From Halomarina rubra (GTDB taxonomy: Archaea; Halobacteriota; Halobacteria; Halobacteriales; Haloarculaceae): a stretch of 35,639 bases of DNA. The notes under the pieces were generated by a model. That model did not search any database and was not told the origin of the DNA. It was given only the letters and a program-made list of their open reading frames with translations. This document shows positions 1 to 7,662 of this stretch, piece by piece. Location: contig NZ_JALXFV010000005.1 in assembly GCF_023699475.1 (NCBI RefSeq), positions 257,821 to 293,459 of the forward strand. Direction: 5' to 3'. How positions within the stretch are numbered: position 1 is the first letter of the stretch; the number at the start of each line of letters is the position of its first letter. Position numbers and translations under genes: made by a program.

Positions 1-645
1 CGGGGCCTCACCGAGCGCGGCCGCCCGGTCCAGGACGGCGTCGTCGATGCCGTACTCGGCCGGCGTCGCGACTGTCACGTCGAGACCGGCGAGCGCCGCC
101 CCGACGACGAACGACTGGGCGACGTTGTTGCCGTCGCCGACCCACGCGACCCGTGCGTCGTCGCCGAACCGTTCGCGGATGGTCAGCAGGTCCGCGATCG
201 TCTGGCACGGGTGGGCCGCGTCGGTGAGGCCGTTGACGACCGGCACCGTCGCGTACTCGGCGATTTCGACGACGTTGGCGTGGTCGAACGTCCGGACCAT
301 CACGGCGTCGACGTACCGCGACAGCGTCCGCGAGATGTCCTTCGCGGGTTCACGTCCCCCGAGACCGACGTCCTCGGGGCCGAGGAAGACGGCGTGCCCC
401 CCGAGCTGCGTCATCCCGGTCTCGAAGGACACCCGAGTTCGCGTCGAGGGCTTCTCGAACACCATCCCGAGCGTCCGCCCGGCGAGGTACTGGTGGGAGT
501 CGTCGGCACGCTGTGTCGCCTTGAGTGCCTCGGCACGGTCGAGAATCTCGGTCAGTTCTGCCGGCGAGAGGTCGTCGATGTCCAGCAGGTGGCGCGGGTT
601 GGTCGTCTCGTCGTCTTCGTCGTCTTCGTCGGTCGTGATGCTCAT
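1..645 (-). CDS. argF: Ornithine carbamoyltransferase, partial (C-terminus outside the window)
   Basis: Transfers the carbamoyl group of carbamoyl phosphate to ornithine, giving citrulline, in the cytoplasm. The visible 215 codons cover the N-terminal carbamoyl-phosphate domain and the beginning of the ornithine domain. The carbamoyl-phosphate motif STRTRVSFE, the HPCQ motif and a WVGDGNNV segment are all present. The ATG at 645 is chosen because it lies 6 bases after the argE stop and gives an acidic, Asp-rich N-terminus coded by a short GTC/TTC repeat on the plus strand. The frame is open to base 1, so the gene is cut by the window edge. Last visible gene of the arginine operon. Family call is firm; no promoter of its own is evident. 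Confidence 0.95.
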   Translation of the reverse strand, partial: MSITTDEDDEDDETTNPRHLLDIDDLSPAELTEILDRAEALKATQRADDSHQYLAGRTLGMVFEKPSTRTRVSFETGMTQLGGHAVFLGPEDVGLGGREPAKDISRTLSRYVDAVMVRTFDHANVVEIAEYATVPVVNGLTDAAHPCQTIADLLTIRERFGDDARVAWVGDGNNVAQSFVVGAALAGLDVTVATPAEYGIDDAVLDRAAALGEAP

Positions 646-651
646 GGTGTC

Positions 652-1725
652 TCAGAGGGTGCGTGCGACCGATTCGAGCACCGCGACCGAGCGGTCGAAC
701 TCGGTCAGCGAGAGACGCTCGTCGGGCGCGTGGTCGAGGGCGGAGTCGCCGGGACCGTACGTCGCCATCGGGCAGTCCCACGCCTCCGCGTAGAGGTTGA
801 CGTCGGCCGTCCCGGTCTTCCGCAGGAGGCGGGGGTCGCCGTCGGCCTCCCGGATGGCGACCCGGAACGCGCGGGCCACCTCGGTCCGGGGGCTGGTCAT
901 CACGGGTGGGATGGCGTCGTTCCAGTGGACCGTCCCGCCGTTCAGTTCGCGTTCGGCGAGTTCGCGGACGTCCTCGGTAGTCAGGCTGGGCGGGACGCGG
1001 AACTGGACGTCCATCGTCGCCTCGACGGCCAACCCGTCCTCGGTGGTGCCGCCCTCGACGGTCGTGGGTTTGGGTGTCACGCGCTCGAAGACGGGCGACC
1101 ACTCCTCCTCGGCGTCGGGGGCGAACGCGCTCTCGACGCGCGACCACCACTGGAGCGCGTCCTGAATCGCGTTGTTCTCCGGCCGAGAGGTGTGACCCGA
1201 CTCGCTGGTCGCGACGTAGCGTCCCGCGACCAGTCCGCGATAGCCGAGCGTGATGCCGTCCCAGCCCGAGGGTTCGCCGTTGACGAGCGCGTCGGGAGCC
1301 TCCCGGTCGGTGACGAGGTGACGCGCGCCCCGCGAGTCGGTCTCCTCGCCGACGACGCCGACGAACGAGACGCCCGTGTTCACCGCGGCGACGGCCATCG
1401 CGACGAGCGGCCCCGTCGCGTCGACGCTCCCGCGGCCCCACAGTTCGGGGCCGTCCTCGCCCGCTTCGATACGAACCGGAATCTCGCCGGGGACGGTGTC
1501 GACGTGCGACGTGAGCAACAGCGAGTCGTCGGCGGGTGCGCGGACGTTACCCACCTCGTCGAGCCACGCCTCGCGGCCGTGCTCTTCGAAGAACGCGACG
1601 AGCAGTTCACACGCCGCGCGCTCCTCGCTCGACACCGACGGCGTCGCGACCATCGACTGCAACAGGTCGCGGGCCTCTTCGTCGGAGACGGGAGCACTCG
1701 TCGCGCACTCCGAGGAGGCGTTCAT
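652..1725 (-). CDS. argE: [LysW]-ornithine/lysine hydrolase (M20 family)
   Basis: Zinc/cobalt M20-type amidohydrolase expected to release ornithine from its LysW carrier (called ArgE or LysK). 357 residues. Metal-ligand motifs are clear: SHVDTVPG (H74, D76), GSVDATG (D102) and GEETDSRG (E127 general base, E128). The open frame extends further upstream, but the ATG at 1725 overlaps the argD stop by 4 bases and starts just before the M20 fold, so it is the natural start. Which substrate is used is inferred from the neighbours: every other gene here belongs to arginine synthesis and no lysine-specific gene is present. Confidence 0.93.
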   Translation of the reverse strand: MNASSECATSAPVSDEEARDLLQSMVATPSVSSEERAACELLVAFFEEHGREAWLDEVGNVRAPADDSLLLTSHVDTVPGEIPVRIEAGEDGPELWGRGSVDATGPLVAMAVAAVNTGVSFVGVVGEETDSRGARHLVTDREAPDALVNGEPSGWDGITLGYRGLVAGRYVATSESGHTSRPENNAIQDALQWWSRVESAFAPDAEEEWSPVFERVTPKPTTVEGGTTEDGLAVEATMDVQFRVPPSLTTEDVRELAERELNGGTVHWNDAIPPVMTSPRTEVARAFRVAIREADGDPRLLRKTGTADVNLYAEAWDCPMATYGPGDSALDHAPDERLSLTEFDRSVAVLESVARTL

Positions 1726-2849
1726 CCCACCACCTCGGCGAGCGCGTCGACGACCTGCGCACAGTGCTCGTCGTCGACGACGAGCGGCGGGAGCAAGCGG
1801 AGGACCGACCGGCCCGCCGGGAGCGCGAGCACTCGGTGGTTCATCGCCAGCGTGGGGAGCAGACGGTTCGCACCGCGCTTGACCTCGACACCGACCATCA
1901 GCCCCTCGCCGCGGACCTCCCGCACGTCCTCGCCGATTGCGGCCTGCAACTCGGTCAGCAGGTGGTCGCCCGTCGTCGCGGCGTGACCGGGCAGATCCTC
2001 CTCGACCAGTACGTCCAGCGTGGCGTTGGCCGCGGCGGCGACGACCGGCCCACCCGAGAACGTCGAGCCGTGGGGGCCGGCGTCCTCGGCGACCCACTCC
2101 CGACAGAGCGTCGCCCCCAGCGGAAGCCCGCTGGCGAGTCCCTTCGCAGTCGTCAGGATGTCGGGCGTCACGCCGTGGTGTTCGCACGCCCAGAACGCGC
2201 CGGTGCGACCGAGACCGGTCTGAATCTCGTCGAGTATCATCGCCGCGCCGTGCTCGTCACACGCCTCGCGGACCGACTGGAGGTACCCCGCAGGGGCGGG
2301 GTTGATACCGCCCTCGCCCTGCATCGGTTCGAGGACGACGCCGGCCGTCTCGTCGTCGACGGCCTCGGCCATCGCGGCGGCGTCGCCGTACTCGACGAAC
2401 TCGACGCCGCCGGCGAGCGGTTCGAACGGCTCGCGGTACTCGTTCTTCCACGTCGTCGCCAGCGCGCCCATCGTCCGCCCGTGGAACCCGCGGGTCGTCG
2501 CGACGATCTTCGAGCGACCGGTCGCACTCCGGGCGAACTTCAGCGCGGCCTCGTTGGCCTCGGTCCCGGAGTTACAGAGCCAGACGTGCTCGCAGTCGCC
2601 GGGACCGAGCGAGCCGAGGCGGTCGTAGAGGCCGTCGCGCACGTCGACGGGGTACGACCCCTGGACGTACAGCAACTCGCCGGCCTGCTGCTGGACCGCC
2701 TCGACGACGTCGGGGTGACAGTGCCCGACGGGTGTGACGGCGTACGACGCGCCGAAGTCGAGGAACTCCGTCCCCGAGTCGTCGTAGAGGTGGACGCCCT
2801 CGCCGCGCTCGATGCGCAGCGGTTTCTCCGAGAAGACGAAGCCGCTCAC
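1722..2849 (-). CDS. argD: [LysW]-ornithine/lysine aminotransferase (class III, PLP)
   Basis: Class III pyridoxal-phosphate aminotransferase that aminates the LysW-bound glutamate semialdehyde with glutamate as donor. 375 residues. Visible marks are the NSGTEANEAALK phosphate-binding loop (from about residue 93), GFHGRTMGAL, D207 in ILDEIQTG and the PLP lysine K236 in TTAKGLASG. The start is GTG at 2849, overlapping the argB stop as GTGA; the same frame runs upstream through argB but only as its shadow. Equivalent to ArgD/LysJ of the carrier-protein pathway. The role in arginine rather than lysine synthesis is inferred from the operon. Confidence 0.94.
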   Translation of the reverse strand: MSGFVFSEKPLRIERGEGVHLYDDSGTEFLDFGASYAVTPVGHCHPDVVEAVQQQAGELLYVQGSYPVDVRDGLYDRLGSLGPGDCEHVWLCNSGTEANEAALKFARSATGRSKIVATTRGFHGRTMGALATTWKNEYREPFEPLAGGVEFVEYGDAAAMAEAVDDETAGVVLEPMQGEGGINPAPAGYLQSVREACDEHGAAMILDEIQTGLGRTGAFWACEHHGVTPDILTTAKGLASGLPLGATLCREWVAEDAGPHGSTFSGGPVVAAAANATLDVLVEEDLPGHAATTGDHLLTELQAAIGEDVREVRGEGLMVGVEVKRGANRLLPTLAMNHRVLALPAGRSVLRLLPPLVVDDEHCAQVVDALAEVVG

Positions 2850-3763
2850 TGCTCTGCCTCCGCGGTCTCGGTGTCGCGCTCCTCGGACAGCGCACCGGGC
2901 AGGACCGTCGTTCCGGTACCCTCCAGCGCGGCGCTGACGGGAGCGTCGGCGTTCGCGTCGCCGATGGTGACGCTCGTCGCGCCGCCCTCCAGTGCCTCGG
3001 TCGCGGCCATCACCTTCCGGGTCATGAACCCCTCGGCGGCGTCGGTGAGGGACTCGTACTCGGTGGGGGTGTCGACCACGTCGATGACCGAATCGGGGTC
3101 GTCGAGGTCCGCGAGGACGCCGGGGACGTCGGTCAACAGGACGAGGTCGGCGTCGAGCGCACCCGCGACGGCGGCCGCCGCGCGGTCGGCGTCGGAGTTG
3201 ACCGCGAGCCACTGTTCGGAATCCTTCGCGAGCATCGGCACGGTGACGACGGGCGTGTAGCCCCCCGCGAGCAGGGTGTCGAGCAGGTCCGAGTCGACCT
3301 GCTTCACCGTGCCCGAGTGGTCGCCACGGCGAATCTTCTGCTTGTCGTCCTCGACGACGCGAACGGCGGACTTCCGGGGACCCTTGAGCAGACCACCGTC
3401 CACGCCCGAGAGACCGACCGCGTTCACGCCGGCGTTCTGGAGGCCGACGACGAGGTCGGTGTTCAGCTTCCCGGGCAGCACCATCGAGAACACCTCCATG
3501 GTGCGCTCGTCGGTGAACCGGCCGACGACGCCCGAGGGTGTCTCGACGTACTCCGGGTCCTCGCCGAGCGATTCCAGCGTGTCGTCGACCGCGGTCGAGC
3601 CACCGTGGACGACGACGACCTGCTCGCCGTCGCCAGAACGCGCTGCGTTCTGGCTGCCTGCCGAGGTTCCCTCGGCACTGGAGTCGACGAGCGAGGCGAC
3701 GTCGGCGAGTGCGCCTGCTGGGTCGACGGCGCGTGCGCCGCCGATTTTTACCACAGTCACCAT
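2846..3763 (-). CDS. argB: [LysW]-glutamate/aminoadipate kinase with an in-frame palindromic insertion
   Basis: Amino-acid kinase family enzyme that phosphorylates the side-chain carboxylate of LysW-bound glutamate (ArgB/LysZ). 305 residues. It opens with the kinase strand VVKIGGA, has the VVVVHGG glycine loop near residue 49, and ends with the ATP-site region around LLTDVPG and SDADRAAAAVAG. Residues about 28-44 form an extra low-complexity loop (AEGTSAGSQN and flanks) not expected in this family; it is coded by two tandem palindromes at 3633-3653 and 3659-3677. The ATG at 3763 is immediately next to the argC stop. Function should be tolerant because the insert lies in a loop before the second strand, but this is inference. 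Confidence 0.93.
   Translation of the reverse strand: MVTVVKIGGARAVDPAGALADVASLVDSSAEGTSAGSQNAARSGDGEQVVVVHGGSTAVDDTLESLGEDPEYVETPSGVVGRFTDERTMEVFSMVLPGKLNTDLVVGLQNAGVNAVGLSGVDGGLLKGPRKSAVRVVEDDKQKIRRGDHSGTVKQVDSDLLDTLLAGGYTPVVTVPMLAKDSEQWLAVNSDADRAAAAVAGALDADLVLLTDVPGVLADLDDPDSVIDVVDTPTEYESLTDAAEGFMTRKVMAATEALEGGATSVTIGDANADAPVSAALEGTGTTVLPGALSEERDTETAEAEQ
3633..3678. repeat. Palindromic in-frame repeat, copy 1 (in argB)
   Basis: Two tandem perfect palindromes: CCAGAACGC / GCGTTCTGG with a 3-base loop (3633-3653) and TGCCGAGG / CCTCGGCA with a 3-base loop (3659-3677). The part 3646-3678 matches 10705-10737 at 30 of 33 bases. It codes for an extra loop in ArgB (about residues 28-44). Confidence 0.8.
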
Positions 3764-4795
3764 CTACGGTGCCCCCACGGGGTGGAGTCCCTGGAACTCC
3801 AGACCGGCCGTCTCCTCGATACCGAGTGCGAGGTTTGCGGCGTGGACCGCCTGGCCCGCCGAGCCCTTCGTCACGTTGTCGATGGCCGAGAAGACGACGA
3901 CGCGGCCGTTTCTCGGGTCCACCTCGAAGCCGACCTCGGCGTAGTTCGTGCCAGCCACCGATTTCGGTTCGGGATAGCGGTAGACGCCGCCCCCACCGGA
4001 GACGAGGCGGACGAACGGTTCGTCCTCGTAGCGTTCGCGGAACGCCCCCCACAAATCGCCCGTGGTGACGCGCTCGTCGGGGAAGACGTGACACGTCGCG
4101 CTCGCACCGCGCACCATATCGACGGCGTGGACGGTGAACGCGACGCGCCCGACGAACTGCTCGATCTCCGCTTCGTGACGGTGGCCGGTCGGCGCGTAGG
4201 GCCGCACCACGCCGGAGCGTTCGGCGTGTGAGGAGGCCGCACCGCCGCCCGCGCCACCCTCCGAGGAGCCGACCTTCACGTCGACGACGGGCCGCTGTGA
4301 CCCGAGCATGTCCGCGTCGGCCAGCGGGAGCAGTCCGAGCATCGTCGCGGTGGCGTTACAGCCACCCGAAGCGATGAGGTCCGCACCGGCCAGGTCCTCG
4401 CGGTTGAGTTCGGGCAACGCGTACGTCGCCTCGGCGAGCAACTCGGGGCGCTCGTGGCCGTCGTACCACTCGTCGTACTGTTCGGCGGTGTCGAGGCGGA
4501 AGTCCGCCGAGAGGTCGACGACGGTGTCCGCGACGTCCCGGAACTCGTCGATACGACCCATCGAGACGCCGTGAGGCGTCGCGGCGAACAGCACGTCCAC
4601 CGATTCGAGGTCGGCGGGGTCGCTGAACCGCAGGTCCAGCCCCCGCAGGTTGGGGTGGGCGTGGCCGACGGTCTTGCGCGTCGCCGACCTGCTGGTAGCC
4701 TGTGCGAGTTCGAACTCGGGGTGGCCCGCGAGCAGACGGAGGAGTTCACCCCCCGCGAACCCGCTCGCGCCGACGACGCTGGCGGTGAGGGTCAT
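3764..4795 (-). CDS. argC: [LysW]-glutamyl/aminoadipyl phosphate reductase
   Basis: NADPH-dependent semialdehyde dehydrogenase (ArgC/LysY) that reduces the LysW-bound acyl phosphate. 343 residues. The Rossmann start GASGFAGGELLR (residues 9-20) is followed by catalytic C146 in SGGCNATA, and GHRHEAEIEQ near residue 219. The ATG at 4795 is chosen because the Rossmann strand TASVVGA begins right after it; the frame extends upstream but only into an Arg-rich shadow. It lies 13 bases after the argX stop and directly abuts argB, so it is probably co-transcribed and translationally coupled. Confidence 0.94.
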   Translation of the reverse strand: MTLTASVVGASGFAGGELLRLLAGHPEFELAQATSRSATRKTVGHAHPNLRGLDLRFSDPADLESVDVLFAATPHGVSMGRIDEFRDVADTVVDLSADFRLDTAEQYDEWYDGHERPELLAEATYALPELNREDLAGADLIASGGCNATATMLGLLPLADADMLGSQRPVVDVKVGSSEGGAGGGAASSHAERSGVVRPYAPTGHRHEAEIEQFVGRVAFTVHAVDMVRGASATCHVFPDERVTTGDLWGAFRERYEDEPFVRLVSGGGGVYRYPEPKSVAGTNYAEVGFEVDPRNGRVVVFSAIDNVTKGSAGQAVHAANLALGIEETAGLEFQGLHPVGAP

Positions 4796-4808
4796 CCGTT
4801 CCACCCCA

Positions 4809-5693
4809 TCACGTCGTCGCCTCCACGGTCTGTTCGTCGGTGGCCGTCTCCTCGACACGGCTCTCCAGCCAGTCGACGACCGCGGCGGGGACGTCCACGT
4901 CGACGGCGTCGTCGAGCGCCTTGAACTCGACCGTGTGGTTGACCTCGTGAACGGTGTAGCCGTCGCCAGTCTCCATCAGGTCCACACCGAGCAGACCACC
5001 GCCGACGGCCTCGCTCGCTCGGGCGACCAACTCGGCCACCTCGTCGTCGACCTCGAAGGGTTCCGCGCTCGCGCCCTTCGCGGCGTTGGTGAGCCAGTGG
5101 TCCGACGAGCGGGTCATCCCCGCGATGGGTTCGCCGTCGACGGCGACGACGCGGATGTCGCGACCGGGTTTCTCGACGAACTCCTGGACGTAGAACACCT
5201 TGTGCTCGTAGTGGCCGAGCGTCGCCTTGTGTTCGAGAATCGCCTCGGCGGCGCTCTTCGAGTCGAGTTTCGCCATCAGACGACCCCACGACCCGACGAC
5301 GGGTTTGAGCACGCAGGGGTAGCCGAAGCTCTCGATGGCGTCCATCGCCGCGTCGGTGGTGAACGCCACCGTCGTCTCGGGCGTCGGGACGCCCGCCGCC
5401 GACAGCGCCAGACTCGTCTCGGCCTTGTCCGCACACAGCGCGGCGGTCTCGGCGCTGTTGACCACGGGGACGCCGTAGTGGTCGAGGAAGCGCGTGGCGT
5501 ACTTGCTGCGACTCGTCGCCAGACAGCGGTCGACGACGACGTCGCAGTCGGTCAGCCCTTCTGGCGCGTTCGACAGCGTGAACTGCTGGTCGCGCACGTC
5601 GACCTTCGTCACCTCGTGGCCGCGCTCGCGCAGCTCCGAGAGCAGCAGTTTCTCGTCGCGACGGATGCGCGAGTAGAGGACGCCGACGTTCAC
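4809..5693 (-). CDS. argX: Glutamate/aminoadipate-[LysW] ligase (ATP-grasp)
   Basis: ATP-grasp ligase that joins the alpha-amino group of glutamate to the C-terminal Glu of LysW, the committing step of carrier-bound ornithine synthesis. 294 residues, starting with GTG at 5693. Seen: an N-terminal RimK/LysX-like domain (VGVLYSRIRRDEKLLL), ATP-grasp strand GYPCVLKPVVGSWGR, SDHWLTNAAKG, and the metal-binding end VHEVNHTVEFK. The LysX and ArgX enzymes are close relatives; I call ArgX because the neighbours make arginine. Whether it also uses aminoadipate cannot be told here. The GTG overlaps the stop of a 41-codon ORF. Confidence 0.92.
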   Translation of the reverse strand: MNVGVLYSRIRRDEKLLLSELRERGHEVTKVDVRDQQFTLSNAPEGLTDCDVVVDRCLATSRSKYATRFLDHYGVPVVNSAETAALCADKAETSLALSAAGVPTPETTVAFTTDAAMDAIESFGYPCVLKPVVGSWGRLMAKLDSKSAAEAILEHKATLGHYEHKVFYVQEFVEKPGRDIRVVAVDGEPIAGMTRSSDHWLTNAAKGASAEPFEVDDEVAELVARASEAVGGGLLGVDLMETGDGYTVHEVNHTVEFKALDDAVDVDVPAAVVDWLESRVEETATDEQTVEATT

Positions 5694-5815
5694 GCCGCCC
5701 CCTCCGTCCCGACTGTCGTGGTACCCGCGTGGGTTCGACTCGTCTCACACGTTCGGTCGGCATCGCTCACGTGGGTCGCGAGCGAGCCGTGGAGTGTGGC
5801 CTGGTGCACCGTCAC
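5690..5815 (-). CDS. Possible 41-residue protein linking lysW and argX
   Basis: A GTG-started 41-codon ORF that exactly fills the lysW-argX gap. Its GTG (5815) overlaps the lysW TGA as GTGA, and its own TGA (5690-5692) overlaps the argX GTG in the same way. Third positions are G or C in about 32 of 40 codons, against about 26 and 25 at the first and second positions, which is the coding bias of this genome. The product is rich in Thr and His with one Cys and is not very acidic, unlike most neighbours. I recognise no family. It may be a small accessory protein, a translational bridge, or chance. Confidence 0.35.
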   Translation of the reverse strand: MTVHQATLHGSLATHVSDADRTCETSRTHAGTTTVGTEGAA

Positions 5816-5976
5816 TCCCCCCAGTCTTCCTCCAGTTCGGGGGCGACGTCGAGTTCGACGGGCTCCGTCGACAGGACCTCCAGTTCGGCCCCACAGGTGG
5901 CACAGTCGAGTATCTCGCCGGTCTCCACGTCGTCGGGAAGCGTCACGTCCGCGCCGCATTCTGGGCAGGTCGTCAT
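5812..5976 (-). CDS. lysW: LysW amino-group carrier protein
   Basis: A 54-residue acidic zinc-ribbon protein on which ornithine is assembled. Two cysteine pairs, CPECG near the N-terminus and CATCG in the middle, would bind zinc. The chain ends in EEDWGE, the carrier signature whose last Glu is the attachment site used by ArgX. The ATG at 5976 lies just ahead of the first cysteine motif. An AT-rich promoter-like stretch lies upstream, so lysW may head the lysW-argX-argC-argB-argD-argE-argF transcript separately from argGH. Confidence 0.95.
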   Translation of the reverse strand: MTTCPECGADVTLPDDVETGEILDCATCGAELEVLSTEPVELDVAPELEEDWGE

Positions 5977-6000
5977 CGTAGTTCCCGCTCGGAGGGACAG

Positions 6001-6040
6001 CTACTTAATTGCAGCGATAGTGACAACGGAAAATAATGGT
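6001..6040 (-). promoter_or_regulatory. Likely lysW promoter (AT-rich box)
   Basis: The only AT-rich stretch in the 218-base argH-lysW gap. On the minus strand CAATTAAGTAG (6001-6011) is centred about 31 bases before the lysW ATG, which would give a leader of a few bases. A second candidate, TTATTTTCC (6029-6037), would give a leader of about 25-30 bases. Confidence 0.5.
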
Positions 6041-6119
6041 AGAACGGCCGCTAACGGCGTCGGAAGCGGTTTCGTCGGCGGTCGGGTCGTCGCAGTGTCA
6101 TCGGTGTGGTAGGTCAGTT

Positions 6120-6133
6120 CCGGCCGAAGCCGG
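6120..6133 (-). terminator. cUUCGg hairpin downstream of argH
   Basis: In the argH RNA sense this reads CCGGC-TTCG-GCCGG, a 5-pair GC stem closed by the exceptionally stable C(UUCG)G tetraloop, about 60 bases after the argH stop. No U-run follows, so it may define or protect an RNA 3' end rather than act as a typical archaeal U-tract terminator. Confidence 0.35.
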
Positions 6134-6194
6134 CGGCCGTGGTCGCGGTCGCGGTGCTCGGCGCGCGGCGGTGGTCACGCCGGCCACGGAACCA

Positions 6195-7661
6195 TCAGAC
6201 ATACGCCGTCACCTCCTCGCGGAGGTCGTCGTCGGCCGCGTCGAGCGACTCGGCGAGACAGTCGAGGATCGCCTCGTCGCCCGAGCAGTCCTCGGTCGCC
6301 TCGGCGAGGTGCGCGCGCACCGTCTCGGGGGCCGGCCCGCCGAGCGAGTCGCGCGCCGCGACGTTCGAGACGGGGTCCAGCGCCGTCTGGACGGCGTCCT
6401 CCGAGACGTACGTCGAGAGCGGTTCGTCGAGCACCTCCTCGGCGGCCGCCGCGACGAGGTCGTAACTGGGCGTTCCACCCTCTTCGGCGGTCTCGGCGGC
6501 GAGCGCGAGCACCTCGTGGGCGGTGCGGAACGGAATCCCCGACGCGGCGAGCAGGTCGGCGACCCCGGTGGCCGTCGAGAACCCCTCGCCAGCGGCGGCT
6601 TCGAGTTTCTCCTCGGGCCAGTCGGCCGTGGCGACCGCCCCCGCGGCGACCTCCGTCGCTTCGGTGACGGCGTCGACGCTCGCCCAGACGTGGGGCGTCG
6701 CGCGCTGGAGGTCGCGGTTGTACGCACGAGGGAGGCCCTTCAGCGTCGTCAACAGACCGTTGAGTCCCGCGCTGGCGTCGCCCGCCGTCGCGCGGACGAG
6801 TTCCAGCGTGTCCGGGTTGACCTTCTGGGGCATTATCGAGGAGGTCGAGGAGTAGTCGTCCGCGAGGTCGACGAGGCCCTTGTTCGCGAAGACGACGAGG
6901 TCCTCGGCGAGTCCCGAGAGGTGCGTCGCCAGCGTCGCGAGCGCGGACGCCGTCTCGACGAGGAAGTCACGCGTCGCGCTGGCGTCCGTCGCGTTATCCA
7001 GCACGCCGTCGAACCCGAGCAACTCGGCGACCCGCTCGCGGTCGACGTCGAACGTCGTCCCGGCGAACGCCGCCGCGCCGAGCGGCGACTGGTTGACCCG
7101 TGCGTAGGCGTCGAACAGACGCGCCGTGTCGCGAGCGAGCGCCTGCTGGTACGAACACGCCCAGTGTGCCACGGTCGTGGGCTGGGCTGGCTGGAGGTGG
7201 GTGAACCCCGGCATCACCGTCTCGGTGTGCTCGGTCGCCACCGTCAGGAGCGACTCGCGGGCGAGCAGCGTCGCCTCGATTGCGTCGAGCAGGTCCTCGC
7301 GCAGGCGATAGCGGATGCACGCCGCGACCTCGTCGTTGCGCGAACGGGCGGTGTGCATCTTCCCGCCGACCGGCCCGACCTGGTCGATGACCGACGTCTC
7401 GATGGCGGCGTGGATGTCCTCGCCGGCGGGGAGGCCGGCGTGTTCCTCGACCTCCACCACGTCGAGCGCCTGGAGGATGGTCGCCGCCTCGTCGTCGCTC
7501 ACCACGTCCTGCTCGGCGAGCATGACGACGTGGGCGCGGTCGACCGCGAGGTCGGCCTCGAAGATGCGCTCGTCGGCGTCGAGCGACGAGAGGAACGACC
7601 GGGCGGGGCCGCCGCTGAAGCGTTCGCGGCGGACCACGTCCGAGTCGTCCAGCCCCGTCAT
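6195..7661 (-). CDS. argH: Argininosuccinate lyase
   Basis: Last step of arginine synthesis: splits argininosuccinate to arginine and fumarate. About 488 residues, fumarase/aspartase superfamily. The superfamily signature appears as SSIMPQKVNPD, with HTARSRNDEV and TVMPGFTHLQPAQP, both typical of ArgH. I choose ATG 7661, one base after the argG stop, which gives a short N-terminus before VVRRERFSGGPARSF. ATG 7679 or GTG 7673 would also work but overlap argG by 17 or 11 bases. Co-transcription with argG is very likely. Confidence 0.95.
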   Translation of the reverse strand: MTGLDDSDVVRRERFSGGPARSFLSSLDADERIFEADLAVDRAHVVMLAEQDVVSDDEAATILQALDVVEVEEHAGLPAGEDIHAAIETSVIDQVGPVGGKMHTARSRNDEVAACIRYRLREDLLDAIEATLLARESLLTVATEHTETVMPGFTHLQPAQPTTVAHWACSYQQALARDTARLFDAYARVNQSPLGAAAFAGTTFDVDRERVAELLGFDGVLDNATDASATRDFLVETASALATLATHLSGLAEDLVVFANKGLVDLADDYSSTSSIMPQKVNPDTLELVRATAGDASAGLNGLLTTLKGLPRAYNRDLQRATPHVWASVDAVTEATEVAAGAVATADWPEEKLEAAAGEGFSTATGVADLLAASGIPFRTAHEVLALAAETAEEGGTPSYDLVAAAAEEVLDEPLSTYVSEDAVQTALDPVSNVAARDSLGGPAPETVRAHLAEATEDCSGDEAILDCLAESLDAADDDLREEVTAYV

Positions 7662-7662
7662 C

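Larger units (their letters stand above)
5977..6194. other. argH-lysW intergenic region
   Basis: 218 bases with no convincing gene on either strand. It holds the AT-rich lysW promoter candidate near 6001-6040 and a small very stable hairpin at 6120-6133 downstream of argH. Nothing else stands out. Confidence 0.6.

Noticed and set aside
609-634. Short GTC/TTC tandem pattern at the argF start
   Set aside because: It simply codes for the Asp/Glu-rich N-terminus common in haloarchaeal proteins.
211-1986. Long plus-strand open frame of 591 codons opposite the argF-argE-argD genes
   Set aside because: It is antisense to well-identified arginine genes and its residues mirror their complement; GC-rich genomes give long shadow frames. 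The same holds for 1536-3260, 4650-5981, 6036-7895, 7315-8976, 10055-11527 and 16912-18588.
4792-5763. 323-codon frame overlapping argX
   Set aside because: Arg-rich shadow in another frame of the same strand; argX itself has all ATP-grasp motifs.
4809-5976. Reading the LysW/LysX-like genes as lysine synthesis
   Set aside because: The cluster includes argF, argG and argH and no homocitrate or aminoadipate-forming genes, so arginine is the better call, although dual use cannot be excluded.
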